From Fructilactobacillus hinvesii (GTDB taxonomy: Bacteria; Bacillota; Bacilli; Lactobacillales; Lactobacillaceae): a stretch of DNA of 64,000 nt. The stretch's first letter is position 1, and each line of letters starts with the position of its first letter. The translations under genes and the position numbers were made by a program. This document shows positions 41,783-51,096 of the stretch, piece by piece. The notes under the pieces are model-generated. The model saw nothing but the letters and a program-made list of their open reading frames with translations, did no database searches and had not been told where the DNA came from. Location of the stretch: NCBI RefSeq assembly GCF_024029435.1, contig NZ_CP097118.1:62001-126000 (forward strand), read 5' to 3'.

Positions 41783-42670
41783 GTGAACCGGAAGGGCCAG
41801 GATAAAGACGGTACTTAAAACCAATAATCCCCCGATGATTTCGGCCCCGTTAAAACTGGTGTTAAAGAACCACACCGTCCCTAGGGTCGCAGATAATGGT
41901 TCGAAGGTATCCAGTAACCCGGCCGTAGTCGGTGAGATATAGTGCAAACTGGAGATGAAACAAATAAAGGCCAGCATCGTCCCAAAGAGAACAATAAAGC
42001 CGACGCCCAGCACCACGCCGACGCTAAAGTGTGGGGGTTGCACCCAGACGGGATGAATGCAACTAAAAATCAATCCGCCGATTAACATCGACCAGCCAAT
42101 CACCACCAGGGTATTGTAATGTTGAATCAATTTCACCGGGAGCATGGTTTGCAGGGCTCCGGCCAACGCAACCAATAACCCTAGTCCAAAAGCGGTCGGA
42201 CTAATCGCCAGCTTGGTGAGGTCTCCCTTAGTGACAAGGAGCCAAGTTCCGAGTAAAGCCACCACGACCGCAATTGCTTCTGGGCGAGTTGGTAATTCTC
42301 GGTAAACGAGGGCCGTTAAGATCACGATCATGACGGTCCCGAGGCTCTGCATGATGGTGGCAGTGGCGGGATTACTGGCCCGCACCGTCAGTAAGAATAG
42401 GTACTGCACCCCGGTGAGCCCCAGCAACGCGTAACATAGCAACGTGAACCAGGTCTTTTTATTCCAAATTGTGAAAATGGGTTGGTGCTGAAAAACGCGC
42501 ACAAAGAAAAGGATTAAAATGCCTGACACAAGCATTTTAATCCCCATGAGCCATTCGGTAGAAAAGCTCCGATCTTGATAGAGAAATTCGGAAACAGGTC
42601 CCTGAATTCCCCACATCAAGGCTCCGGCAATGGCCAGCACAACTCCCCAGTATTTTTTCTGGTTAGTCAT
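41765..42670 (-). CDS. EamA/DMT-family transporter, third copy
   Basis: 301 residues with ten helices and the two-half EamA plan (GVVLAIAGALMWGIQGPVSEF start; TATIMQSLGTVMIVI in helices 4-5). It is more distant from the two paralogues upstream in the window, keeping the VTKGDLTKLAISP loop. It follows galE by 33 bp on the same strand. A terminator is embedded in its last codons. Substrate is unknown. Confidence 0.87.
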   Translation of the reverse strand: MTNQKKYWGVVLAIAGALMWGIQGPVSEFLYQDRSFSTEWLMGIKMLVSGILILFFVRVFQHQPIFTIWNKKTWFTLLCYALLGLTGVQYLFLLTVRASNPATATIMQSLGTVMIVILTALVYRELPTRPEAIAVVVALLGTWLLVTKGDLTKLAISPTAFGLGLLVALAGALQTMLPVKLIQHYNTLVVIGWSMLIGGLIFSCIHPVWVQPPHFSVGVVLGVGFIVLFGTMLAFICFISSLHYISPTTAGLLDTFEPLSATLGTVWFFNTSFNGAEIIGGLLVLSTVFILALPVHKQSSF

Positions 42671-42703
42671 TCTACCTCCATTATTGATTAATTTACATGA
42701 TGA

Positions 42704-43696
42704 TTATTGGTCTTCGTAGCCATTTGGATGTTTTTGTTTCCACGTCCAGGCCGTTTTGATGATGTCTTCCACGTTATCGTACTTCGGCTTCCAGCCCAGT
42801 ACTTCGCGAGCTTTACTACTATCCGCTACTAACGTATCCGGATCGCCACCCCGGCGTGGGGCAATTTCAGCTGGGATTTCCTGACCGGTGACCTTCCGGG
42901 CGGCGTCAAGAATTTCCTTATTCGAAAATCCGGTTGAGGAACCCAGGTTAAAGACGTCACTGGCATGCCCCTGCTTCAGGTATTCCATCGCTAGAATGTG
43001 GGCATCCGCGAGGTCCAAAATGTGAATGTAGTCCCGCACGTTGGTTCCATCCGGCGTATCGTAGTCGTCACCAAAGATTTTAAGCTGATCTTGTTGACCT
43101 GCAGCTACCTTCAACACAATCGGAATCAAGTGCGTTTCTGGGTGATGATCTTCCCCAATTGATCCATCAGCTTTGGCACCGGCCGCGTTAAAGTAGCGCA
43201 GCGCCACGGAATGAATCCCATCGGCTTGTTCCACCCACTTCATGATGTGTTCCATCATTAACTTACTTTCTCCGTATGGGTTGATGGGTTCCTTGCGGTC
43301 GGCTTCATGAATCGGAATCCGTTCTGGGTTTCCGTACGTCGCTGCCGTTGATGAAAAGACCACGTACTTCACGCCGGCCCGTTTCATGGCTTCTAACAGT
43401 ACAATCATCCCGATCACATTGTTGTCGAAGTACTTCAACGGTTTCTTCATTGATTCCGGAACCAACGAAAAAGCGTCCATGTGAATCACAGCATCGATGT
43501 CTTCTTTGGCAAATAAATCGTCTAAGAAGTGGGCATCGCGCGTGTCGCCTTCGTAAAAACGAGCTTGCGGATGCACCGCGGCCCGGTGTCCCGTAGACAG
43601 GTTATCGGCGACGACCACGTCATATCCTTCGCTAATCAAGCGATCTACCATGTGAGAACCGATGTAACCGGCTCCTCCAGCAACTAAAACTGCCAT
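42704..43696 (-). CDS. galE: UDP-glucose 4-epimerase
   Basis: 330 residues of an extended SDR. The NAD motif GGAGYIGSH is at about 8-16, the catalytic Ser-Ser in FSSTAATYG (about 120) and YGESKLM (Tyr about 145, Lys about 149). [15 protein letters not shown] is typical of GalE. It interconverts UDP-glucose and UDP-galactose for galactose use and wall sugars. The ATG at 43696 follows AAGGAGTAG. It follows the GNAT gene by 5 bp, and a phosphoglucomutase gene lies divergently upstream, so sugar-nucleotide supply is grouped here. Confidence 0.95.
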   Translation of the reverse strand: MAVLVAGGAGYIGSHMVDRLISEGYDVVVADNLSTGHRAAVHPQARFYEGDTRDAHFLDDLFAKEDIDAVIHMDAFSLVPESMKKPLKYFDNNVIGMIVLLEAMKRAGVKYVVFSSTAATYGNPERIPIHEADRKEPINPYGESKLMMEHIMKWVEQADGIHSVALRYFNAAGAKADGSIGEDHHPETHLIPIVLKVAAGQQDQLKIFGDDYDTPDGTNVRDYIHILDLADAHILAMEYLKQGHASDVFNLGSSTGFSNKEILDAARKVTGQEIPAEIAPRRGGDPDTLVADSSKAREVLGWKPKYDNVEDIIKTAWTWKQKHPNGYEDQ

Positions 43697-43701
43697 TAAC
43701 G

Positions 43702-43974
43702 CTACTCCTTTACTAAATCTTGGTACTCGGTAAACTTCTGAAAGAACATTTGGGAATAGGAACAAACCGGCTTAATCCAGTAGTGGTGCTTACGAGCGTA
43801 ATCAGCCACGGCAACCATTAACTTACCAGCCACCCCTTGTCCCCGTAGGCTTGGGTCCACAAAGGTATGATTAATGGATACAACGTCATCTTTAATTGTA
43901 AATGTGACTTCAGCCACCATGTTACCAGCGGCATCGTTTTGATAAAACCGCCCTGGACTAGCTAAAAATTTCAT
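43702..43974 (-). CDS. Small GNAT-family N-acetyltransferase (YjdJ/NATD1 type)
   Basis: 90 residues, a minimal GNAT core of the Gcn5-like YjdJ type. [21 protein letters not shown] (about 32-52) contains the acetyl-CoA P-loop RGQGVA, and [12 protein letters not shown] (about 67-78) is the conserved end of the fold. The substrate is unknown; this group may acetylate small molecules or protein N-termini. It is the first gene of the galE-EamA unit, behind an extended -10 promoter. Confidence 0.88.
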   Translation of the reverse strand: MKFLASPGRFYQNDAAGNMVAEVTFTIKDDVVSINHTFVDPSLRGQGVAGKLMVAVADYARKHHYWIKPVCSYSQMFFQKFTEYQDLVKE

Positions 43975-44004
43975 TGGTTGAACCTCCCTTAGTTGTTTAC
44001 CCGT

Positions 44005-44013
44005 ATTATATCA
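44005..44013 (-). promoter_or_regulatory. Extended -10 promoter of the GNAT-galE unit
   Basis: TGATATAAT (minus strand, 44013-44005) is a TGnTATAAT element about 30 bp upstream of the GNAT start. No clear -35. Confidence 0.6.
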
Positions 44014-44066
44014 TACCTATTTCTTTCACCAGCAAAGCAGGCCAAGCGTTATCAGACCGGCGCTCG

Positions 44067-44095
44067 TTGACTATTAACTGATTAATAACTATAAT
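44067..44095 (+). promoter_or_regulatory. Sigma-70 promoter of the phosphoglucomutase gene
   Basis: TTGACT (44067-44072), 17 bp, TATAAT (44090-44095): close to consensus. The start codon is about 50 bp downstream. Confidence 0.85.
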
Positions 44096-44143
44096 TTGGA
44101 TTGAATTATTACTCTTAATCGACTTTGTTGAGGAGATTACTAT

Positions 44144-45883
44144 ATGAATAACACTGAAATCATGGCAAGTTACACGGACTGGAAACAAGCGGAAAACATG
44201 CCAACGGACTTACGCACTGAACTAGCTGCGATGGCCAATGACCAAGCTGCCATTACCGATGCCTTTGGAACTTCCCTTTCATTTGGAACGGCCGGCATGC
44301 GAGGTGTCATCGGTGCTGGAACCAACCGGATGAACATCTTCACCGTTCGCCAAGCGACAGAAGGATTAGCCCAAATGATGGAAACCCTTCCGGCTGCTGA
44401 CCGCGACCGTGGGGTTGCCATCAGCTTTGATCCGCGGTACAACTCCCGCTTGTTTGCGCATGAGGCAGCGCGCGTTTTAGGCGCCCACGGCATCAAGAGC
44501 TTTGTCTTTGATGACATTCGCCCGACGCCAGAACTTTCCTTTGCAGTTCGTCATTTACATACGTATGCAGGAATCATGATTACCGCTAGCCATAACCCGA
44601 AACAATACAATGGTTACAAAATCTACGGTCCAGACGGAGGCCAGATGCCCCCCAAGGAATCAGATTTAATGACTACCTATGTGCGGCAGGTTAAGGACCT
44701 CTTTGCCATTCCAGTGGCTGCTGAACCAGAGTTACGGAAACAAAAATTATTGCAAATCATCGGCGAAGATGTTGACGTGGCCTACTTAGATCAAATTAAA
44801 ACCGTCAACGTTAACCACGATTTGATTCAAACGGTCGGAAAAGATCTGAAATTTGTCTACACCCCGTTACACGGAACTGGAAAAATCATTGCCCGCCGCG
44901 CCCTTTCTGACGCCGGTTTTCAAAACTACGACGTGGTAACGGCCCAGACAATTGCCGATCCAGAGTTCCCTACGACCCCATTCCCGAACCCCGAATTTGC
45001 CCAAACTTTTGATCTGGCCATTGAACTGGGGAACCGGGAAAATGCGGACGTGCTAATTGCCACCGACCCTGATGCAGACCGACTGGGAGCCGCCGTCCGG
45101 CAACCAGATGGAACCTACCAACTGATGACCGGAAATCAAATTGCAAGCGTCTTGTTAGACTACATTTTAAAGGCCAAACAAGCTGCCCATGACTTACCAG
45201 CCGATGGAATGGTCGTTAAATCAATCGTCTCAACTGAATTAGCCACAGACATTGCTAAGCACTACGGCGTTACCATGAAAAACGTGTTGACCGGGTTTAA
45301 GTTCATTGCCGAACAGATTCAGCTCGCAGAAACTAACCACGATCACACCTTCCTCTTTGGCTTTGAGGAAAGCTTTGGGTACCTGATCAAACCGTTTGTC
45401 CGGGATAAGGATGCCATTCAGTCCACGATGTTGTTAGCCGAAGTGGCTGCATACTACAAGCAACAGGGGCAAACCCTTTACGACGGCCTGCAAGGATTGT
45501 ACAAGCAGTACGGTTACTTTGAAGAAGAAACGATTTCCGAAGAATTCGCCGGCTTAGATGGTCAAGCTCAGATGCAACAGTTAATGGAGAACTTCAGAAA
45601 CCATCCGCTAACCGAATTTAACGGGAGCCAGGTGCTGGCCAGAGAAGACTTCCTAACTTCTGAAAAAACTACTGCCGACGGAACCACCACGCCAATTGAT
45701 CTTCCCCAATCCAACGTGTTGAAATACTGGTTGGCAGACGGAACTTGGTTGGCTATCCGTCCGTCCGGAACGGAACCAAAGATTAAGTTCTACGTTGGAG
45801 TTAAAGCTGATTCTCAAGCAGCAGCCACTGACCGCTTACAAAGTTATGTAGCTGCCATTCACAATGATTTATTGAAGCAATAA
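44144..45883 (+). CDS. pgm: Alpha-phosphoglucomutase / phosphomannomutase
   Basis: 579 residues of the alpha-D-phosphohexomutase family. The phospho-Ser loop is MITASHNPKQYNGYKIYG (about 145-162), the metal loop DPDADRLG (about 307-314), the sugar loop FGFEESFGYL (about 405-414), and the phosphate-binding end RPSGTEPKIKFYV (about 540-552). It interconverts glucose-1-P and glucose-6-P, feeding UDP-glucose for GalE and wall polymers. The size and motifs fit the longer Gram-positive PgcA type rather than ManB. It is divergent from the GNAT-galE unit and ends at a strong terminator. Confidence 0.95.
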   Translation: MNNTEIMASYTDWKQAENMPTDLRTELAAMANDQAAITDAFGTSLSFGTAGMRGVIGAGTNRMNIFTVRQATEGLAQMMETLPAADRDRGVAISFDPRYNSRLFAHEAARVLGAHGIKSFVFDDIRPTPELSFAVRHLHTYAGIMITASHNPKQYNGYKIYGPDGGQMPPKESDLMTTYVRQVKDLFAIPVAAEPELRKQKLLQIIGEDVDVAYLDQIKTVNVNHDLIQTVGKDLKFVYTPLHGTGKIIARRALSDAGFQNYDVVTAQTIADPEFPTTPFPNPEFAQTFDLAIELGNRENADVLIATDPDADRLGAAVRQPDGTYQLMTGNQIASVLLDYILKAKQAAHDLPADGMVVKSIVSTELATDIAKHYGVTMKNVLTGFKFIAEQIQLAETNHDHTFLFGFEESFGYLIKPFVRDKDAIQSTMLLAEVAAYYKQQGQTLYDGLQGLYKQYGYFEEETISEEFAGLDGQAQMQQLMENFRNHPLTEFNGSQVLAREDFLTSEKTTADGTTTPIDLPQSNVLKYWLADGTWLAIRPSGTEPKIKFYVGVKADSQAAATDRLQSYVAAIHNDLLKQ

Positions 45884-45894
45884 TCCGCACAACC

Positions 45895-45928
45895 AAACGC
45901 CTCGTTAGTTAGCTAGCGAGGCGTTTTT
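45895..45928 (+). terminator. Rho-independent terminator of pgm
   Basis: Stem AACGCCTCG/CGAGGCGTT followed by TTTT. Confidence 0.9.
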
Positions 45929-46127
45929 AGTTGAATTCAATTCTTAATCCACCAAAAAACGAACAATTTAATTGATTCTACCGCTAACTTTAAATAACCT
46001 TTCAGTAATAAGCCCCTTTTGTTCTGGAATTGTCTGATTTTCTCTTCCTTTCTTGTTTACAATTATTAATCTTCCTTATAAAATAAATAAGTTAGAAACA
46101 AATTTGCCATGGAAAGGGAGTGTAGCA

Positions 46128-47510
46128 ATGACTTTTGAAGAACTAAAAGAATACGGTCAGCTATTCTACCGCGAAAATTATAAACTTGATCGCAACCTGG
46201 AGACCAAGGTTTTTAAAATCAATAACATTAAGTCCTATCAACGCGAACCCAATGACGCGGGCGGAACCACTGATTGGACTGATAATCTAATTCTCCTGTA
46301 CAACCAGCTCCACCAACTTCTAGGAAGTAAGTTTAGCTTTCAACTAAACTTTAAAAAACGGACCATGTCCATCTACTTCGCCATCAAAAAGCCCGTTACC
46401 GTTGCTGCCCTCCAAAAGCAGCTCCCCCTAGTGGACGTCTTGGACGTCAAGACCGATGAAGTGTCCTCAATCGCTACCGTGGACATCAGTAAATTCACTA
46501 CCAACTACGGTCATGCGACCCAGTTGTTTGAAAAAGATCCGTACGCAGACCTTGATCTTAGTGACCTCAGTGAACTCCCGAATCCTGAAACACCAGACAC
46601 CGACGAAACGCACAAGAAACAGTCAGACGATGAACCTGAAAGCCCTAACGATGACCTAAGTCTAAACGTGGAAACCCTTGATACTGAGATTGATGCCCTA
46701 GCTGAACTCCAAGGATTAACCGGTTTAGAGGAAGCCAAACAGCAAATTACTGACATGGTGGCCATCGCCAAGATGAACCAACTCAGAAAGGACCAGGGGT
46801 TAAAGGTTCCCGCTGGGCTCAGTAACCACATGATTTTTACCGGTAATCCTGGGACCGGAAAAACAACGGTAGCTAAGTTATTTGCGACAATTCTTTACCA
46901 AAACCACATTATTACCGCCAACAAATTGGTTCTTACCGATCGTTCGGACCTCGTCGGTCACTACACCGGAACGACTGCTGATCGCACAAAAAAGGTCATT
47001 AAAGCCTCCCTGGGTGGGGTGCTCTTCATCGATGAAGCCTACCAGCTCTCTCATCCAGACAGTCCCACCGACTTTGGTCACGAAGCAATTGACCAACTCA
47101 TCATTGGGATGGAAAATCACCGAGAGGATTTAATCGTAATTTTAGCCGGCTACACGGACCAAATGGAAACTTTTTTAAATGATAATCCCGGCTTGAGATC
47201 CCGGATTCCCAACCGGGTTCATTTTGAAGACTACACCACTGGCGAACTAACTCAAATCATCTTAAACATGATTAGTAAGGAACAAATTGTGACGCTAGAA
47301 CACTCTAGCTATTTTACAGAAGTGGTTACTAACTTCATCAACCAAAATAGTCCTAGTGGGAACGCCCGGTGGGCTCGCAACGTTTACCAAGCAATGCTGC
47401 AGGCCCAGGCGCGGCGCGTGGCTTTTCAACCGCACCCCACGAAACATGACTTGCAAACCATCACGAATGATGATGTCGATGCCGCCCTCATGGCGACTCC
47501 GACTAACTAA
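46128..47510 (+). CDS. AAA+ ATPase, CbbX/SpoVK type, with unrecognised N-terminal domain
   Basis: 460 residues. Residues 1-135 are a mixed alpha/beta domain I do not recognise (FSFQLNFKKRTMSIYFAIKK gives alternate strands), then an acidic linker at about 136-190 rich in Asp, Glu, Pro and Ser. The AAA+ module starts at about 195 (LQGLTGLEEAKQQI): Walker A GNPGTGKTT at 239-247, pore-loop YTGTT, Walker B GVLFIDEAY at 297-305, and Arg finger NPGLRSRIP. The lid at about 370-450 is AAA_lid_6-like. Such proteins remodel partner proteins (Rubisco in CbbX; ESX in EccA), but neither partner is here. The ATG at 46128 follows AAAGGGAGTG. It lies alone between pgm and proC. Confidence 0.85.
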   Translation: MTFEELKEYGQLFYRENYKLDRNLETKVFKINNIKSYQREPNDAGGTTDWTDNLILLYNQLHQLLGSKFSFQLNFKKRTMSIYFAIKKPVTVAALQKQLPLVDVLDVKTDEVSSIATVDISKFTTNYGHATQLFEKDPYADLDLSDLSELPNPETPDTDETHKKQSDDEPESPNDDLSLNVETLDTEIDALAELQGLTGLEEAKQQITDMVAIAKMNQLRKDQGLKVPAGLSNHMIFTGNPGTGKTTVAKLFATILYQNHIITANKLVLTDRSDLVGHYTGTTADRTKKVIKASLGGVLFIDEAYQLSHPDSPTDFGHEAIDQLIIGMENHREDLIVILAGYTDQMETFLNDNPGLRSRIPNRVHFEDYTTGELTQIILNMISKEQIVTLEHSSYFTEVVTNFINQNSPSGNARWARNVYQAMLQAQARRVAFQPHPTKHDLQTITNDDVDAALMATPTN

Positions 47511-47586
47511 AATTAGTTGCCAGCAAACTTTTAGTGCCAAACATGATACAATTAAAGTAATTTATCAATAGTAAAGGAGAATTACT

Positions 47587-48348
47587 ATGAAGATTGGAAT
47601 TCTAGGCGTTGGTCACATGGGGACCGCTATCATCCGCGGCCTCGCCAACCGTTACGAAGCCAGTGATTTATTTGTTAAGGGACACCACGTCAATGATGCT
47701 TTAAAAAACCTGCAACAAGAACTGGGCTTTCAAATCCTGTCTGATAACGACCTTAGCGGGTTAGACGTCTTGTTCGTAGCCACTCCAGCTCCAGCAACGT
47801 TGGCAATCTTAAAGGATACCAAGATTGACGATCACACGCTCTTAATTTCAGCAGCTCAGGGAATTACTCCCGCACAAATCAAAGAGCTCTTCCCGCAGAA
47901 TTCAGTTGTCTGCATCGTTCCTAACATTCCCGTCGCTGTGAACGCTGGTTGCATCGCCATGACTAGGGCTGATGCGGCTACGCCAGCAGCTCAAAAAACG
48001 GCGGACGAAATCCTCGCCAACTTAGGAACCGTAGTGGCTGTGCCCGCTCGTAACGCTGGCATCGTTGGAACCATCGCTGGTTGTGGTCCGGCCTTTGTCG
48101 ACGTCTTTATGAGCGCCCTGGCTGATGCAGCCGTTCAAAACGGACTTGACCGTGAAACAGCCTACAAAGTGGCCGCCAGCATGGTCTTTGGAAGTGCCAA
48201 ACTCGCCTTAGATACCGGCACCAACCCCGACGTTTTAAAGGACCAAGTGACCTCACCAGGTGGTTCTACCATCAAGGGAGTAGTTGGTCTCGATGCCAAG
48301 GGCTTCCGCAACGCTGTGAACCACGCCGTCAACGAAGCAAACGGGTAA
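47587..48348 (+). CDS. proC: Pyrroline-5-carboxylate reductase
   Basis: 253 residues. MKIGILGVGHMGTAIIRG (about 1-18) is the NADPH-binding Rossmann start, VCIVPNIPVAVNAGC (about 113-127) the ProC signature, and SPGGSTIKGVVGLD (about 223-236) the active-site end. It reduces pyrroline-5-carboxylate to proline. The length is slightly shorter than typical (about 260-270). A single gene with a good AAAGGAG site. No proA/proB is near, so the precursor probably comes from ornithine or glutamate elsewhere. Confidence 0.94.
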   Translation: MKIGILGVGHMGTAIIRGLANRYEASDLFVKGHHVNDALKNLQQELGFQILSDNDLSGLDVLFVATPAPATLAILKDTKIDDHTLLISAAQGITPAQIKELFPQNSVVCIVPNIPVAVNAGCIAMTRADAATPAAQKTADEILANLGTVVAVPARNAGIVGTIAGCGPAFVDVFMSALADAAVQNGLDRETAYKVAASMVFGSAKLALDTGTNPDVLKDQVTSPGGSTIKGVVGLDAKGFRNAVNHAVNEANG

Positions 48349-48358
48349 TTTGAAATTA

Positions 48359-48386
48359 CTAAAAAGACGCCCATGCGTCTTTTTTC
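48359..48386 (+). terminator. Rho-independent terminator of proC
   Basis: AAAAAGACGC pairs with GCGTCTTTTT with a CCAT loop. Confidence 0.85.
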
Positions 48387-48406
48387 TTTGAAAAGGAGCA
48401 TTATTT

Positions 48407-49825
48407 ATGTCGAATTCGGAACAACCTAAAATTCCACTTACTACTAATCTGGCTATTTTAGCCGCCGCCTTTCTTTCCTTCGCTGGTGTCTTACTGGAAA
48501 CCTCGATGAACGTCACGTTTCCAGAACTTGCTAAGGAACTCGGTGTCTCCTTAGACACGATTCAATGGATTACGACCGGCTACCTCTTAGTGGTAACGAT
48601 CACAATGTCCACCACTGCCTTTTTACTAAAACGGGATTCGGTTAAACGCCTCTTTATCATCTCGAGTGCCCTCTTTGTGATTGGAGACTTACTGTCCGTG
48701 TTGGCTCCCAGTTTCCCAGTCCTCTTAGCGGGACGGTTAATTCAAGCCGGTTCCACGGGACTCAGCATGCCCATGATGTACCAAGTCATCTTTGCCCTCA
48801 TCCCCAAACGACGAATTGGAACCTACGTGGGCATCGCCTCAATGGTGGTTTCCCTTGCTCCCGCTTTGGGTCCCACTTACGGAGGAGCGCTCTCGTCGCT
48901 CTTATCCTGGCGCTACATTTTCATCGTAATTCTACCATTCGTCTTACTTAACTTCTTCTTAGGAACCCATAACTTGAAACTCAAACCACAGGGAATTCAG
49001 AAGCACTTTGATTTTATCTCCCTCGCGTTTCTCGCTGTGACCTTATTTTCATTCGTCTGGGCAACCAACCAATTGGGAAGCGCCCACGGAACCGTCCTTC
49101 CCTGGCTCATTCCCCTTCTCATCGGGTGCTGTACCCTCGCGCTCTTTATTTGGACCAATAACCACGGCAACACCCAGGTGCTCTCGCTTCATCCCTTAAA
49201 AAACGCCAGCATTTCCATCAACGCGATTGTCTATATGATGTTAATGTTTGTCAACATCGGGATTTCGTTTGTGATTCCCATCTATTCGGAAGTCGTCTTC
49301 CACGTGACCCCACTCGCGGCTGGTCTCATTCTCCTGCCCGGTTCCATCATTGGAGGAGCAATCTCTCCTGTTGCTGGTTTAGCCTATGACCGTTACGGGG
49401 CCTTTAAACCCATTTTAAGCGGGATGGTCCTCTTTACGATTGCCACCTTCTGCTTCAGTATTTCCAGTAGCTGGGCCACTCCCATGGCCTTCATGTTCCT
49501 CTTCATCTTGTTACGGGCAGGAATGAATATGGCCTTTGCCAATTTACTGTCGAACTCTCAATCTCTAGCTCCCATGCAACAATCGGCGGACGTCAACTCC
49601 CTCTTCAACATGTTGCAACAGTACGCCGGTTCGCTTGGTACTAGCATCCTTGCCTCGGGACTAGCCTTTTACCAAAATCAAGCTCATGGTCCAGCGGCTC
49701 AAATTGCCGCTACGATTCAGGGGGGCCATCTCGACTACTCCCTCCTCTTTGTAATTGCTGGAGTCATCACCATTTTGGCCTTCACCAACTGGAATCGGCA
49801 ACGAAAGCTGGGGTTCCATGTCTAA
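48407..49825 (+). CDS. MFS drug exporter, DHA2/QacA type (14 helices)
   Basis: 472 residues with fourteen predicted helices. LDTIQWITTGYLLVVTITMS (about 46-65) is the DHA2 signature of helix 2, and GRLIQAGSTGLSMPMMYQ is the helix 4-5 segment. The helix 5 motif reads APALGPTYGGALSSLLSWRYIF, matching QacA/EmrB. It likely exports amphipathic drugs or metabolites using the proton gradient. The next gene overlaps its end by 8 bp. Substrate is unknown. Confidence 0.9.
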   Translation: MSNSEQPKIPLTTNLAILAAAFLSFAGVLLETSMNVTFPELAKELGVSLDTIQWITTGYLLVVTITMSTTAFLLKRDSVKRLFIISSALFVIGDLLSVLAPSFPVLLAGRLIQAGSTGLSMPMMYQVIFALIPKRRIGTYVGIASMVVSLAPALGPTYGGALSSLLSWRYIFIVILPFVLLNFFLGTHNLKLKPQGIQKHFDFISLAFLAVTLFSFVWATNQLGSAHGTVLPWLIPLLIGCCTLALFIWTNNHGNTQVLSLHPLKNASISINAIVYMMLMFVNIGISFVIPIYSEVVFHVTPLAAGLILLPGSIIGGAISPVAGLAYDRYGAFKPILSGMVLFTIATFCFSISSSWATPMAFMFLFILLRAGMNMAFANLLSNSQSLAPMQQSADVNSLFNMLQQYAGSLGTSILASGLAFYQNQAHGPAAQIAATIQGGHLDYSLLFVIAGVITILAFTNWNRQRKLGFHV

Positions 49826-51044
49826 GAACGCCGCTACGGAGAAACTAGCTCCTAATCACCACCAGTTAACTGAAGAGCAACGCCAGTTAGTCGACCGCAT
49901 CATGGCTTTTACTAAGCAACAACTTACAACCAAACAAACTCCGGCCGTTTTTACCATCACGGGAGATTGTGGGACCGGTAAGAGTGTGATTTTAAGCCAA
50001 CTTTTTTATGAACTCCAACAGGCCGCCCACGCCACTGAACCACCATTGGCGCAAATGCAGAACTACTTTCTGGTTAACCATCCGGAGGTTTTAAAGGTCT
50101 ACAAAGAAATGGCTGAGACAGAAGCCCACGTCTTAAAGAAAAATTTTCTCCGACCGACCTCCTTTATTAACCAAATGCAAAAACAGCACCAACAAGCGGA
50201 CGTAGTAGTGATCGACGAGGCCCACCTCCTGCTGTCTCAACCCGACCACTACAATAATTTTTACGGTCAAAATCAGCTAGAAGAGATCCTCAAGGTTAGT
50301 CGGGTTGTCATCTGTGTTTTTGACTTTCACCAGGTGATTCAAACCAAGAACTACTGGGATGAAAATCTGTTACAACGAATTGTTGCTCCCTACAAACATG
50401 AAAGTTACCACCTCACCCACCAGTTTCGCATGACCGCCAGTCCGGCCTTAATTGACTGGATTGATGCCTTCAGTCGGGGAAAACTGCAGCCCCTCCCGAA
50501 AACGGCGCGAGCTCACTACGACTTTCGCATCTATGCGGATGCCGAATCAATGCGGCGCGCCATTGTTACTCGCAATCAAGCAGTAGGCTTATCCCGCATC
50601 GTAGCAACAACGGGGTATCCATCGACGTTAGATGGTGGTAAACACTACATTAATGAAACGGGTGGCTTTCGGATGCCGTGGGATCAATACAACTATACAG
50701 CCACTCCCTGGGCCGAAATTCCCGCTACCATTAATGAGGTGGGTTCCATTTACACCTGTCAGGGCTTTGACCTTAACTACGTTGGCCTCATCCTGAGCCC
50801 CCTGCTTTATTTAGATCAAACTGACCAACGGATTAAAGTGGATCTCAGCAAGAAGACCAACAACGAAATGTTGAAACGCCGCAAGGACATCACTGATCCC
50901 CAGTTATTTACACAAATGCAGCACCAAATCATCTTAAATTCCGTCAATGTGCTTTTAAAACGGGGCATTCACGGCGCCTATCTGTACGCCCATGATCCAG
51001 CGTTACAACAAGCACTTTTAACTAGCTATCAAAAAATTCAATAA
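49818..51044 (+). CDS. DUF2075-type P-loop protein (putative helicase-like ATPase)
   Basis: 408 residues. The ATG at 49818 lies inside the end of the MFS gene, so expression is probably coupled. TITGDCGTGKSVIL (about 46-59) is Walker A and VVVIDEAHLLLS (about 136-147) Walker B with the DEAH box. HQFRMTASPALIDWI (about 213-227) and the ATPWAEIP/INEVGSIYTCQGFDLNYVG region (about 300-340) match DUF2075, found in phage and superfamily 1-like proteins of unknown role. No nuclease domain is visible. It may process nucleic acids, or be an accessory to the pump; neither is shown. Terminated by a strong hairpin. Confidence 0.85.
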   Translation: MSKNAATEKLAPNHHQLTEEQRQLVDRIMAFTKQQLTTKQTPAVFTITGDCGTGKSVILSQLFYELQQAAHATEPPLAQMQNYFLVNHPEVLKVYKEMAETEAHVLKKNFLRPTSFINQMQKQHQQADVVVIDEAHLLLSQPDHYNNFYGQNQLEEILKVSRVVICVFDFHQVIQTKNYWDENLLQRIVAPYKHESYHLTHQFRMTASPALIDWIDAFSRGKLQPLPKTARAHYDFRIYADAESMRRAIVTRNQAVGLSRIVATTGYPSTLDGGKHYINETGGFRMPWDQYNYTATPWAEIPATINEVGSIYTCQGFDLNYVGLILSPLLYLDQTDQRIKVDLSKKTNNEMLKRRKDITDPQLFTQMQHQIILNSVNVLLKRGIHGAYLYAHDPALQQALLTSYQKIQ

Positions 51045-51049
51045 ACCAC

Positions 51050-51094
51050 AAGAACCGGACCTGGAGTGCTTCTCAAAGGCCGGTTCTTTTTTTA
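51050..51094. terminator. Bidirectional terminator between the DUF2075 gene and thiM
   Basis: AAGAACCGG pairs with CCGGTTCTT across a 21-nt loop, T-run after it on the plus strand. It could also stop the thi transcript. Confidence 0.8.
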
Positions 51095-51096
51095 CC

